From positions 248,001 to 312,000 of the forward strand of contig NZ_JAAAWP010000003.1 of assembly GCF_010500915.1 (NCBI RefSeq): 64,000 bases of DNA, given 5' to 3'. The position numbers and the translations under genes are program-made. The notes under the pieces were generated by a model. That model was given only the letters and a program-made list of their open reading frames with translations, was not told the DNA's origin and made no database searches. The DNA is from Alteromonas hispanica. Its GTDB lineage: Bacteria > Pseudomonadota > Gammaproteobacteria > Enterobacterales > Alteromonadaceae. Of this stretch, positions 19,121 through 27,667 are shown piece by piece; the first letter of the stretch is position 1; each line of letters begins with the position of its first letter.

Positions 19121-19246
19121 TTAAAGCGCTGACTCAAGCTCTTCACCGAGAGTAAAACGACGTTGTCGGGGTAGCTTGTCAATAGTGGGTACCATCCATT
19201 TTAAGCATTGATGGCAATGCTCAATTACTTGCGGTGTTGATTTCAT
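19121..19246 (-). pseudogene. avd: Truncated DGR accessory gene (avd-like)
   Basis: An ATG at 19246, preceded by AAAGGGA, opens a 41-codon frame. Its product (PTIDKLPRQRRFTLGEELES around residues 20-39) matches the N-terminal helix region of Avd/four-helix-bundle proteins, whose usual motif is LPR...FTLGERIE. Family members are about 110-125 residues, and this one stops right after the first motif. The next bases lead directly into the lipase-VWA gene, with no Avd-like continuation in any frame. A deletion that also removed the reverse transcriptase would explain this. Avd normally partners with the DGR reverse transcriptase. Confidence 0.7.
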
Positions 19247-19410
19247 ATAGTCCCTTTTAATCGCCTTAAAAGAAAAAACATCCCTGTCTGCACTATTTGC
19301 CATTCCCATCCATTGCGAAGGCAGGACAAACACCATGGACACCCTTTAATACACTTTGTATATCCGTAAATACACAAACATTGGCCATTGCTACCGCAAT
19401 GACGGGCGGA

Positions 19411-19529
19411 CTGGGCTAAACGAAAACCGTTGTTGTTCCTGCGTTTGTCGATGTTGTTCCTGTTACGGTTCGAGGCACGCATGTTCCTCGGTTTGTTGTT
19501 CCAAGAACCGCCGCGCAATACACGCCGAC
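19411..19529 (-). repeat. DGR template repeat (TR)
   Basis: Read on the minus strand, this 119-bp segment encodes RGGSWNNKPRNMRASN and so on and contains ten AAC codons. It aligns without gaps to the 3' end of the kinase-FGE gene (19692-19810): 92 of 119 bases are identical. Of the 27 differences, 16 fall on template adenines (16 of 35 A, against 11 of 84 other bases). AAC-rich templates with adenine-specific mismatches are the hallmark of diversity-generating retroelements. The segment lies between the variable gene and the avd stub, on the same strand. An open frame (19243-19518) runs through it but is best read as incidental. Confidence 0.85.
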
Positions 19530-19600
19530 CATCGTTTAGGTGTTTGCCCTATTCACGTCAATTTACCTAACTGAAGTGAATCTGCTAGAGAATTTTAGAG

Positions 19601-19613
19601 CTCGCTTCGCGAG
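19601..19613 (-). other. Short hairpin downstream of the variable repeat
   Basis: CTCGC/GCGAG with a 3-nt loop lies about 80 bp past the VR on the minus strand. Some DGRs need a hairpin near the VR end, but here the distance is larger than usual. It could equally be a weak terminator without a U-run. Confidence 0.35.
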
Positions 19614-19679
19614 ATTAAAACGGGCCACTGGCGCTTAAAATACGTCGCGGTGCGCCTAAAAGGAAACGCTCGCTAACGC

Positions 19680-22034
19680 TCACTGCATGTCCTGAGCTAA
19701 ACGAAAACCGTTGTCGTACCTACGCTCATCAGTTCTGTCCCAGAGACGGTACGAGACACGCATGTACACCGGTAAGTTGCGCCAAGCCCCCCCGCGCAAT
19801 ACACGCCGACTACACGCGCCAAGTATCCAGGCACTACCGTTGCTCGGTGCTCCTTTGTAACTATCATTCCAACAATCCGCGGTCCACTCCCACACATTCC
19901 CATACAGATCATACAGACCAAATTGATTGGCCGAAAACCTTTTTACCGGTGCGGTTTGTTTATTATCCCACAGGCTACCACAGCCTTTACAATTTGCGTT
20001 GTTGCGCCCAATACCATTGCCCCAGCCGTATTGAGTGTCATTGCCAGCCCTGGCGGCATACTCCCATTCAGCCTCACTGGGCAGCCTGAAGGTTTGTCCT
20101 GTTGACCGGTTTAACCATGGAATAAACTGCTTCAGGACGTCATCGTAACTCACATTGATAACCGGCCTGTCTCCTCGCCCCCAACCTTCATCTTGGGGTA
20201 TATGTTTACAACCGCCCGCACTCACGCACACATCCCACATCGCAAAAGTCACTTCGCTTTCCATGAGCTTGAAACTGCGCACAGTGACGCGGTGGCGAGG
20301 TTTTTCTTCTGAACCACACTGGCTGTCTCTCGGTGTGCACCCCATCATAAAGGTGCCTGCGGGAATAGTGACCATTTTTCCTATATAGCGTTCAACACTC
20401 TCGTACGCTTCTTTGGCTCGCGCGTACTGCTCTGTTAGTGCATTGAGCTGTGAATAATTAGGGGATAAGCGTTTTAACATTTGCAGGGCAGTGTTTGCCT
20501 GAATAAATTTCTTTGCATTGATAGCTGATTTCACTTTTTCAACAGCCACAACGATAGCCGCTTCTTTCTCTTGGCGTTTGCGCTCAGCGGTAAGTCGCAC
20601 CTGCGCTTCCTCGTACCGCTTTTTTTGTTGCGCTAGTTCAGCAGACAATCCCTGTGATTGGCTGTAGCCGGGTTTGATAGCCTCAAGCGCGTCGATATAG
20701 TCTTGCGCTTTATCAAATTGGTTTGCTTTTATCGTGCTCAGTGTCAAATCGCGATATTTTTCGCTTAACCGTGTGGTCAGTGCTGCTGCCAGCGCGTTTT
20801 TCGGCTTAAGATGTTCCATCTCACTGATTTTTTCTAAGGCATTGTTGCCTTTAGGTTTAGTTAATCGTAGCGCCGCAATATCTGCTTCAGCGGCTTTAGC
20901 GAGTTCATCTAATTGTCGGGTAATGGCCAACTCAGCAAGGCGAGCCTGCGCCAATTCAGCCTCGTTTTTTTGTGGCGCGACAGGTTGGCTAGATTGCGAG
21001 CGGGATTGACTGACACTTGACGTTTGCACTTGCTGACTGACTGGTGATGAATATGCTCTTGGACTAATGTTTTGCTGATAAAAATAAACCCCTACCACCA
21101 ACAGCGTCGCAATCAACGCGCCTCCCAAACCCCACTTCATCCCTTGATTGGCCGTTGCTTGGGTTTGGGCGTTTGCTCCTTGCACAACACGCGTTTTTTG
21201 ACTCGCCCTGACGGCTTGGCCTTGTAATAATTTATCGATATCAGTGATGAGTGCTTGGGCGTGTTGGTATCGGCTTGCTTTGTCTTTGGCTAAGCAGTTA
21301 TCCAACAGCCCTTGATAATCTTTGAGGTGCTGTGGCAACTCTGGCAGCGGATTCTGAATATGCATGATACCTACTGCCATGGTGTTATCACCTTGATAAG
21401 GCACCTGACCGGTTAACATCTCAAATAACATAATGCCTAAGGCATAAATATCACTTCTTCCGTCTAAATCACTTTCTCCTTTGGCTTGCTCAGGACTCAT
21501 ATAATGCGGTGTGCCGATACTCATCCCGGTACCGGTCATCTTTGTGCCGGAATTAATCGCTTTGGCAATGCCTAAGTCGGTGAGTATGGGACGGTCTGAT
21601 TCATCAAAGAGAACATTTTCTGGTTTAATATCTCTGTGGACTAAGCCCTTGTTATGGGCATAACCCAAGGCGTCAGCAATGGCTTTGATAATAGTTAAAC
21701 TTTGCTCTTGGGTAAGGCCTTGTTCAATACGTTGTTTTAAATCGCCACCGGGAAGCAATGCCATTGTGTAGTAGTGATAAGTAAAGCCCTCTACTTGCGC
21801 GTCACCCACATCGAAAACCGGTATGATATTAGGGTGGCTTAACGTCGCACTGGCTTGGACTTCTTTTTGAAAACGATGAATGCGTTCGGCGTCTCTTGCA
21901 AATTCAGGCGGTAAGACTTTTAAGGCAATATCACGCCCCATTACAGAATCGGTTGCCAAATAAACATCCGCCATGCCGCCTGCACCTAGCTTCCTGCCGA
22001 TAGTGTATTTTCCTAGTTGTGTGCCTACTTGCAT
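19680..22034 (-). CDS. Ser/Thr kinase with DGR-diversified FGE/C-type-lectin sensor domain (copy 1)
   Basis: The 784-aa protein has a Hanks kinase domain at residues 8-272 with all motifs (Lys39, HRD 133-135, DLG 153-155). A transmembrane helix lies at about 302-319, a helical region at 355-550, and an FGE/SUMF1 C-type-lectin domain at 554-784. The last 40 residues are the variable repeat matched by the template at 19411-19529. The topology predicts a cytoplasmic kinase and a periplasmic ligand-binding lectin domain whose surface residues were retargeted by mutagenic reverse transcription. It is divergently transcribed from the FHA gene at 22165 across a 130-bp gap. The ATG at 22034 lacks an obvious ribosome site. 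Confidence 0.93.
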   Translation of the reverse strand: MQVGTQLGKYTIGRKLGAGGMADVYLATDSVMGRDIALKVLPPEFARDAERIHRFQKEVQASATLSHPNIIPVFDVGDAQVEGFTYHYYTMALLPGGDLKQRIEQGLTQEQSLTIIKAIADALGYAHNKGLVHRDIKPENVLFDESDRPILTDLGIAKAINSGTKMTGTGMSIGTPHYMSPEQAKGESDLDGRSDIYALGIMLFEMLTGQVPYQGDNTMAVGIMHIQNPLPELPQHLKDYQGLLDNCLAKDKASRYQHAQALITDIDKLLQGQAVRASQKTRVVQGANAQTQATANQGMKWGLGGALIATLLVVGVYFYQQNISPRAYSSPVSQQVQTSSVSQSRSQSSQPVAPQKNEAELAQARLAELAITRQLDELAKAAEADIAALRLTKPKGNNALEKISEMEHLKPKNALAAALTTRLSEKYRDLTLSTIKANQFDKAQDYIDALEAIKPGYSQSQGLSAELAQQKKRYEEAQVRLTAERKRQEKEAAIVVAVEKVKSAINAKKFIQANTALQMLKRLSPNYSQLNALTEQYARAKEAYESVERYIGKMVTIPAGTFMMGCTPRDSQCGSEEKPRHRVTVRSFKLMESEVTFAMWDVCVSAGGCKHIPQDEGWGRGDRPVINVSYDDVLKQFIPWLNRSTGQTFRLPSEAEWEYAARAGNDTQYGWGNGIGRNNANCKGCGSLWDNKQTAPVKRFSANQFGLYDLYGNVWEWTADCWNDSYKGAPSNGSAWILGACSRRVLRGGAWRNLPVYMRVSYRLWDRTDERRYDNGFRLAQDMQ
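19692..19810 (-). repeat. DGR variable repeat (VR) in the kinase-FGE gene
   Basis: This is the last 119 bp of homology inside the C-type-lectin end of the 19680-22034 gene, about residues 743-782. Template AAC codons have become CGC, TAC, CTC, GAC and AGA here, changing Asn to Arg, Tyr, Leu and Asp. The 3' end GGTTTTCGTTTAGC is unchanged, as expected for the fixed initiation segment. Eleven non-adenine differences show that the pair has also drifted, so mutagenic homing may no longer be frequent. Confidence 0.85.
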
Positions 22035-22164
22035 ATTAAACAGTTTATATTTTTCTAATATTAAGTTTTAGACTAAAAAGCAATCAAACAGATAGCAAGT
22101 GTTTTTTGAAAAATGTAGCAGCATGATGCTATTGTGATTATATTAATCCTTAATACTCATTGAT

Positions 22165-24075
22165 ATGGAATGGAAACTAACGGCCAATGGCCACTCATAT
22201 CTTCTGACAAATGAGCGTTATCTTATTGGTAGGGGGACGCATTGCGATATCGTTTTTGATGATATGAGTATCTCACTTGAGCACGCCGTGCTATCAAGAA
22301 ACGGAAGCAACTGGGAACTTTGCGATTTAGACAGCACAAATGGTTTGTTTGTAAACGGCAAGCAAGTTTCCGTGGTCAAGATATCGTCCTCAAAAAAAAT
22401 AGGCATCGGAGCTGAAAACGTTTTAATCGAAAGCCAATATAACTCTGTCGGCTTATCTAAAAGAAACAAATCATTTTTTTTAGGCGCTGCGGCCGCCTCT
22501 ATTTTAGTCGCAGGCACTTATTTATTGCTTGAGAATAGAAACGAAACACAGAGTCCTGGGATACCCTTTGCAATCACTCACAGCACTTCTTCAACACCTG
22601 AACTTAGTGCGACAAGTATTGAAGTGGTTAAAAATGATGCCGTTTCGGATATTCAGGAAGCGCAAGCTAATATTGCTTCAAATGCAAATGTCGAGAAAAA
22701 TTTTGTTATACAAGAGGAAGCGAAGAATAACGAAAACACAGAAAACAACACAAATCAAAAATACGTCGCGGCAATAATTGCTGCCCATAATAAGCAGTTG
22801 AAGCAAGCACAAGATTCCGCAGAAGCTTTTCGAAATCGGCATAAAAACACTGACATTTATCAATTGAAAGAGCGAATGGATAAGGCAATTGCTGCTTTGC
22901 CTGACGGCTCTGCCACTGAAGACGCGAAAAGCGCTGCGATTGAAGAACTATTGGCGAGAGTGCAGGAAAACAGAAAATTCCGACGCTGGTATGAAAACCC
23001 TATTCTGTTGGACTGGTCGAGAGAATTGGCTAAAAAGCTTACTCCATCAACGCAACAAAAAGTGTTGCTGGCGACATTGCATGAAGCCATTCTTTTTGAA
23101 AACCGAGATATGCCTTTAACAGCGCAAAACATTCTATCTAAGTATGTCATGCAGGATTCACCTACAGCCTATCTCTACGCATGGATACTGGGCCGTAAAA
23201 ACGGGGTCCCACATCAAGTCGACTTAGTTAGCTACTACAAAAAAAATAGTCATTTGATCAGCGGGCTGAGCCATCGCGTTGGTTATTTCGCGGATTTTGC
23301 TTTGTTTAGATTTTACGAATCAGGCTTGATGGATAAAAACTTACAATGGGTTGTTCGAGCAGACCTTGAAAAAGCAAAATGGGCGTATCAAAACATGATT
23401 AGGAATAATCACTGGCTTGGGCTGTTAACAAGACTAGAGTTCTGCCATAAAGGATATCGTTTTATGGATTGCCCGAGTGACGATGAAGCTATCGAGCTAT
23501 GGAAAAAAATAGCTCAAATTGCTAAATATCCAGAAGCTCAATATATCTATGCGTTATCCTATTGGGAGAACACTACACTGAGCCGGATTGATTCACGCTA
23601 CTTTAAGAATCTCGAAATAGCAGATTTCTACGGTAGCTTTAATGCCCATAATCAAATCGCGAAGAACGAGAGGCGCAAACCTGTGTTTGAGTTGGGACTC
23701 AAAAAAATTGGCGCTTATAAAATCGTTCCAAACAAACAACAAAGTTGTAAGTCAGAGTTTGGTCGATACTTTGAGCAATTGAGCTGGAGCAGCCTTGTTT
23801 TTCTATCGCCAAAACAGCGGTTGAATCTTGAGCTTTTGTACAGAGACGCAAACGCCATTCGGAGCAGCGCTCGACCAGCCGTTTCATATCGGAATCGCGT
23901 TTTTCTTAGGAATGGAAAGTTTGCTTATACCGCAATTTACGGGCGATCGGTGGCCATAGGATCAGAAAGAGCCCCTATCGAAACAGAGTACAACAAACGT
24001 TTTATTGAAGAGCGGTTGATGTTATTTGACTCACAAGACACGAAGCCTAATGCTGTTTTTTGTATTTCTAAATGA
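22165..24075 (+). CDS. FHA-domain membrane protein with repeat-like C-terminal half
   Basis: The 636-aa protein starts with an FHA domain (residues 1-95: YLIGRGTHCDIVF, ISLEHAVL, STNGLFVNG). A hydrophobic helix follows at about 106-122, then a Glu/Asn/Lys-rich segment (140-270). The alpha-helical C-terminal region contains a Sel1/TPR-like element (AIELWKKIAQIAKYPEAQYIYALSY). It is the only plus-strand gene of the signalling cassette and faces the cassette's first kinase divergently. It probably docks phosphorylated kinase at the membrane; the role of its C-terminus is unknown. It converges on tnsE with a 75-bp gap. Confidence 0.82.
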   Translation: MEWKLTANGHSYLLTNERYLIGRGTHCDIVFDDMSISLEHAVLSRNGSNWELCDLDSTNGLFVNGKQVSVVKISSSKKIGIGAENVLIESQYNSVGLSKRNKSFFLGAAAASILVAGTYLLLENRNETQSPGIPFAITHSTSSTPELSATSIEVVKNDAVSDIQEAQANIASNANVEKNFVIQEEAKNNENTENNTNQKYVAAIIAAHNKQLKQAQDSAEAFRNRHKNTDIYQLKERMDKAIAALPDGSATEDAKSAAIEELLARVQENRKFRRWYENPILLDWSRELAKKLTPSTQQKVLLATLHEAILFENRDMPLTAQNILSKYVMQDSPTAYLYAWILGRKNGVPHQVDLVSYYKKNSHLISGLSHRVGYFADFALFRFYESGLMDKNLQWVVRADLEKAKWAYQNMIRNNHWLGLLTRLEFCHKGYRFMDCPSDDEAIELWKKIAQIAKYPEAQYIYALSYWENTTLSRIDSRYFKNLEIADFYGSFNAHNQIAKNERRKPVFELGLKKIGAYKIVPNKQQSCKSEFGRYFEQLSWSSLVFLSPKQRLNLELLYRDANAIRSSARPAVSYRNRVFLRNGKFAYTAIYGRSVAIGSERAPIETEYNKRFIEERLMLFDSQDTKPNAVFCISK

Positions 24076-24150
24076 TTTGTTTAGATGTTGTTCCCCACAA
24101 TGAAAAGTGGACATTAGAAGCAGATTACGTAAATTGGATTACGAAAGCTC

Positions 24151-25788
24151 TCATCTTATCCCTTGCAATTTTTTTCTAAGATAAGTTATCCATTTTTCTT
24201 TGTATTCCTCATCAGTTCTCAATCTACTTTTACTTTTTAAGGAAGGATGTCTGCAGGGAATAAAGAAATAACAACGCTCTTTTATGAATGCGTGACTCCA
24301 CTGTGCGCCCTTGTCAGAAAAGCACTGTACGATTTCTTCTAAATTAGTTTTGGCATCGCTTTTCAAACCGAGAATAAGGGTACTTGACCCCTTGGGTTTT
24401 TTCAGGTTATTCGTATCGGCCTCGACCATGACTAATAGAAAGCCTTTTACTTCTACTATTGCCATAAAATACTTGAGTCGACCTTCATATGTTGTGTCAA
24501 AAATTGCCGTTCGATTTGTTGTTTCTGGCATAGGAAACCTGAAACACTTTGCTTTTTGAATTAACTTAATACCCTCGGACTTAGCAACCTCTTCAATCAC
24601 TTCTTCGAATAAGGCGAATTTCTGAGGCAAATCAATATCGCACACTTCATCATCTTGGTTGATGGAGGGATTAAACTCTTGCGCATCTCCATCTTTCTCC
24701 GGAATGCCGACACCGGCAGTTTCTTTTGGTATGGCTGATTCATTGGTAGGTAAACTAGATGCTGTAGCTTTTTTTTCGTTTCCATTCGATAAATTGACAA
24801 CTGGCATACCAGGAACATTAAAAGAAAAACCACTTTTACGCTGGATATCTAGGCGACTTCCATAAGCAGGGATAGCGCCTAAGTCTAACTCTGGCTCAAT
24901 ATCATTCTCTGGAGTACGGCCAGCTTTTTCTCCTCTTTTTCCTTTATCAATGCCTTTTCCTTTATGTTTAGGATGGTCAACCTCAATATCAGAGAATTTT
25001 TTATCAGTAGCTGCCTCAACAATATTCTCTATTCGAACGACCTCATAAAAATCACTTCCAGCATGAGACAAAAAAGAAACGTCTAATTGCCAACCATCTA
25101 GGTTAGGAGGAACGAACTTGAAACCGAGCCTACCACCATCGTTTTTAAAAGACTCAAAAATAGTAAATGCACTTTTTTTTGCTTCTTTGTCGAGTAACAT
25201 CCAAGCCAAATGCGCCCTGGTGTTTTTTGTTCCGATGAAGGATACAGGGTATTTGGTACTCTCTGGGAATCTGATTTCGATTGGTGACCTGTTAAAATTT
25301 ACATAGGCCAGGCTACTTAATCCATTGGCAGTAAAAACTGAACGAACAAGATGTGGGTTATGCAAAAACAAAGTTCTAGCTAGTTCGAAGCCTGTAAAAC
25401 TGAATGTTCCTTTATCTGTGTTATAAAAGTATTGGTAGTGGCCCGAAGTTTTATCAACGTGCTTTATATTCAAAATATTAACGCGTTGTCGCTCACATTG
25501 CGACTGCGATACGATTTTCCTATCTTGAAACCTAAACCCTGGCGCCAAGAAACTAGCCATTTCAATAGGCAGAGATGACTTAACACCATCTTTCCACTCA
25601 ACAGCGACAAAGATATCTTTATTTTTCAGCAAATTCTTAGTGCGAAATACACCATGAATTTTAACTAACTCTGTGTTTCGAGGAAGGTAGCTTAAAGCGG
25701 GGAACCATTTCGAGATCTTCTCTGATAATTCTTCTTGTAGCTTCCCGAATGTTTTTTGCGCTGAGCCTAGCAGCTCGTTCAATTTCAT
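24151..25788 (-). CDS. tnsE: TnsE-type transposition target-selection protein
   Basis: From the ATG at 25788 the protein is 545 aa (Tn7 TnsE is 538). It follows Tn7 TnsE along its length: an N-terminal VKIHGVFRTKN segment, ELARTLFLHN...VRSVF, a FVPPNLDGWQLDV block and a conserved C-terminal half (FALFEEVIEEV...AIVEVKG). TnsE directs Tn7 to replicating DNA and conjugative plasmids by contacting the sliding clamp and 3'-recessed ends. The frame could begin earlier at a TTG (25866), but the ATG fits the family length. It overlaps the end of tnsD by 128 bp, an unusually long overlap. Confidence 0.85.
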   Translation of the reverse strand: MKLNELLGSAQKTFGKLQEELSEKISKWFPALSYLPRNTELVKIHGVFRTKNLLKNKDIFVAVEWKDGVKSSLPIEMASFLAPGFRFQDRKIVSQSQCERQRVNILNIKHVDKTSGHYQYFYNTDKGTFSFTGFELARTLFLHNPHLVRSVFTANGLSSLAYVNFNRSPIEIRFPESTKYPVSFIGTKNTRAHLAWMLLDKEAKKSAFTIFESFKNDGGRLGFKFVPPNLDGWQLDVSFLSHAGSDFYEVVRIENIVEAATDKKFSDIEVDHPKHKGKGIDKGKRGEKAGRTPENDIEPELDLGAIPAYGSRLDIQRKSGFSFNVPGMPVVNLSNGNEKKATASSLPTNESAIPKETAGVGIPEKDGDAQEFNPSINQDDEVCDIDLPQKFALFEEVIEEVAKSEGIKLIQKAKCFRFPMPETTNRTAIFDTTYEGRLKYFMAIVEVKGFLLVMVEADTNNLKKPKGSSTLILGLKSDAKTNLEEIVQCFSDKGAQWSHAFIKERCYFFIPCRHPSLKSKSRLRTDEEYKEKWITYLRKKLQGIR

Positions 25789-27217
25789 AAGCTTGAGGAA
25801 AAGGTTCACCTTTATTAATACAGTCAACAATAATAACGAGAACTCGTCGAATTTGGTATTCGGCAACTGTTTCGCTATATTTAATAAAAAATTGCTTACA
25901 TAACGGGAGCTTGGATAAATGTCTATCTACGCCCCAACGTACTCGAAGCTTAGAGATAAACCAGCTTTGAGTCATTCTTGGCAAGGAAAGGTCTTCTCTT
26001 GACTCCCTGTGAACTTTAATAAGCTTTCTGACCAAATCTATATCACGTTTTTTCCAGTTTATCACTCTGCCAACATTGTTTTTTAAAGGTGCCGGCAAAT
26101 TGCTGTTGAGCCACTCGTTGTTAAATCGATAAAGCCATGAGTACACCCGGGCGCCCTCTCTAGTTGCTCTAATGGCTTTTAAAGACGTATATTTCTGTCT
26201 TAGCCTATACCAAGAAGCTTGGTACTCAGATGCCCTCAGTTCACTTTGAGAGGATGTGTAAACACGTCGACTAGACTGCACTTTAATATTTGATGCCTCC
26301 TTAAACGCATCATCCAATAGACAACTGGGGAATAGTGCCTGAAGACATAATAAGTGATGTAGATAAGAAAAGTGTCTTCGCTGTTTGCGAAAGAAAATTT
26401 TCAGCCATGTCTCTCCTTCAGCAAGCTCTAATCCACACTCCGCTAGAAAACACTTACCCCAGTACTTAGTAAATAGTCTTTCAACCAGCTGATGGTCAAC
26501 ACCTTTAGAGCCCTTCAATCCAATGTCTCGAAGTCTTACATCATAAAACGATGTCCATTGAGTTGGTGGTATGTAGGGATAAGATTGGTGAAGCAACTGG
26601 TTGATGTTGCTAGCTAGCTTCAATAATTCGGGCTTTCGACAGACTAGAGCGGCCGATCGCACCGCCATGGTTGATATGGATGAAGCATCTATAAAGGTGT
26701 GGCGGCGGCTTGGCTTCAGCTCGAAGATTGAATCCACCAACATACAACGATGTTTCAGGCATACACTTACCCCAGGTAGCTGAAATTGCCGCCGCCAGTA
26801 GCTATACGCATGTTGATTTATATCCTCATTAAAACAAACAGGGCAAAAGCGATAATACACAGGAAACACCAACGATGAAGCGCTTATGCCTACCTTCATA
26901 GTAGAGTGCCTTTTTTCATTATGCGTTAGCTCATAACATATCGAAGAATATCGGTCGGGCTCAACAAAAGGCTTAAAAATAGGAAGTATGGAATGATTAG
27001 CTATCATTTCACTTGGAGAGGTCGGCCACAAGTGCTGAACATTGCTGGTCAACCGAGAAAGATGACCTTGGAGCAAAGCTGAGGGCACTATCTTTCTACT
27101 TCCAAAGAGAAGTTCTAGTGCGACTTTATCCCCCCTTACACCCTGACGAAAAACGAAACGCGCTAAGACACTCCCTAACAACTCATCGACATGAGGTACT
27201 GGAAACTGGTAAATCAT
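25661..27217 (-). CDS. tnsD: TnsD/TniQ-family attTn7-targeting protein
   Basis: The 518-aa protein (Tn7 TnsD is 508) matches TnsD throughout: N-terminal FPVP...ELLGSVLAR, a CCCH zinc finger at Cys125, Cys128, Cys153 and His156, and the C-terminal block KRYSETVAEYQIRR-like at about 455-470 (here IKYSETVAEYQIRRV). TnsD binds the 3' end of glmS and recruits TnsC. The insertion next to glmS agrees with this. The ATG at 27217 is preceded by AAGGGGGAT. It lies 29 bp downstream of the XRE regulator gene, with which it probably forms an operon ending in tnsE. Confidence 0.93.
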   Translation of the reverse strand: MIYQFPVPHVDELLGSVLARFVFRQGVRGDKVALELLFGSRKIVPSALLQGHLSRLTSNVQHLWPTSPSEMIANHSILPIFKPFVEPDRYSSICYELTHNEKRHSTMKVGISASSLVFPVYYRFCPVCFNEDINQHAYSYWRRQFQLPGVSVCLKHRCMLVDSIFELKPSRRHTFIDASSISTMAVRSAALVCRKPELLKLASNINQLLHQSYPYIPPTQWTSFYDVRLRDIGLKGSKGVDHQLVERLFTKYWGKCFLAECGLELAEGETWLKIFFRKQRRHFSYLHHLLCLQALFPSCLLDDAFKEASNIKVQSSRRVYTSSQSELRASEYQASWYRLRQKYTSLKAIRATREGARVYSWLYRFNNEWLNSNLPAPLKNNVGRVINWKKRDIDLVRKLIKVHRESREDLSLPRMTQSWFISKLRVRWGVDRHLSKLPLCKQFFIKYSETVAEYQIRRVLVIIVDCINKGEPFPQAYEIERAARLSAKNIREATRRIIREDLEMVPRFKLPSSKHRVS

Positions 27218-27246
27218 CTATCCCCCTTGGTGAAAGATGAATACGA

Positions 27247-27567
27247 CTAAGCGTCACCGTTACCTTTGGCTTCCAATAACTCTGAAATCAAAGACTTTTT
27301 ACTTTCTTCATCAAGCTTAGAGATCAAGCAGGCCAATTCTGCACTTAGTTCATCTTCACAAAAGAAATAATTTAGTGGAACGTTTAGCTCTGCAGCAATT
27401 TTACGAAGCGTTTCTACATCAGGTACATGTCTGCCCTTTTCATAATGATTCATACGACCACTCGCCGAGCTTTCATCCATACCAATTCTTATTCCCAAAT
27501 CTTTCTGGGAAATGCCAATGATTTTGCGGGCCTGTTTAAGGCGCAAGGGAATAGGGTTAACAGCCAA
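27247..27567 (-). CDS. XRE/Cro-CI-type HTH regulator upstream of tnsD
   Basis: The 106-aa protein has an XRE helix-turn-helix at about residues 8-70 (RLKQARKIIGISQKDLGIRIGMDESSASGRMNHYEKG...). A short C-terminal acidic/helical tail follows. The only sensible in-frame start is the TTG at 27567. It is divergent from the 174-aa/helicase operon, and two matching inverted repeats lie in the 100-bp gap between them, so it probably represses both directions. Its position ahead of tnsD-tnsE suggests control of target-selection genes. Confidence 0.85.
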   Translation of the reverse strand: MAVNPIPLRLKQARKIIGISQKDLGIRIGMDESSASGRMNHYEKGRHVPDVETLRKIAAELNVPLNYFFCEDELSAELACLISKLDEESKKSLISELLEAKGNGDA

Positions 27568-27594
27568 AGTATTTTCATCTTAAAAGTCTCACAT

Positions 27595-27645
27595 ACTTAG
27601 ATTGTCTAAGTTTTACTTATTTCTGTATACTTAGCAATCCTAAGT
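27595..27645. promoter_or_regulatory. Paired operators between the XRE regulator and helicase operon
   Basis: Two inverted repeats of the form ACTTAG-N5-CTAAGT lie at 27595-27611 and 27629-27645, with centres 34 bp apart. The first is perfect to 7 bp per arm. A third half-like element (TCTAAGATA) follows at about 27654. They occupy the divergent promoter region, the classic layout for autoregulating XRE proteins. Binding is inferred. Confidence 0.75.
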
Positions 27646-27667
27646 TTTTATTTTCTAAGATACATTA

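Noticed and set aside
19243..19518. A 91-codon minus-strand frame starting MRGGSWNN, which could be taken as a small FGE-like protein.
   Set aside because: Its first half is the AAC-rich template repeat and the rest is not conserved. It lacks the body of the FGE fold, so it is better explained as the DGR template RNA region.
3197..24075. A type VI secretion regulatory cluster.
   Set aside because: Kinase/PP2C/FHA genes are present, but no Tss structural gene is found in the window.
3836..24075. A DGR reverse transcriptase within the cassette.
   Set aside because: All large frames in this stretch are accounted for by kinases, FHA, phosphatase, lipase and related proteins; none shows an RT YxDD motif.
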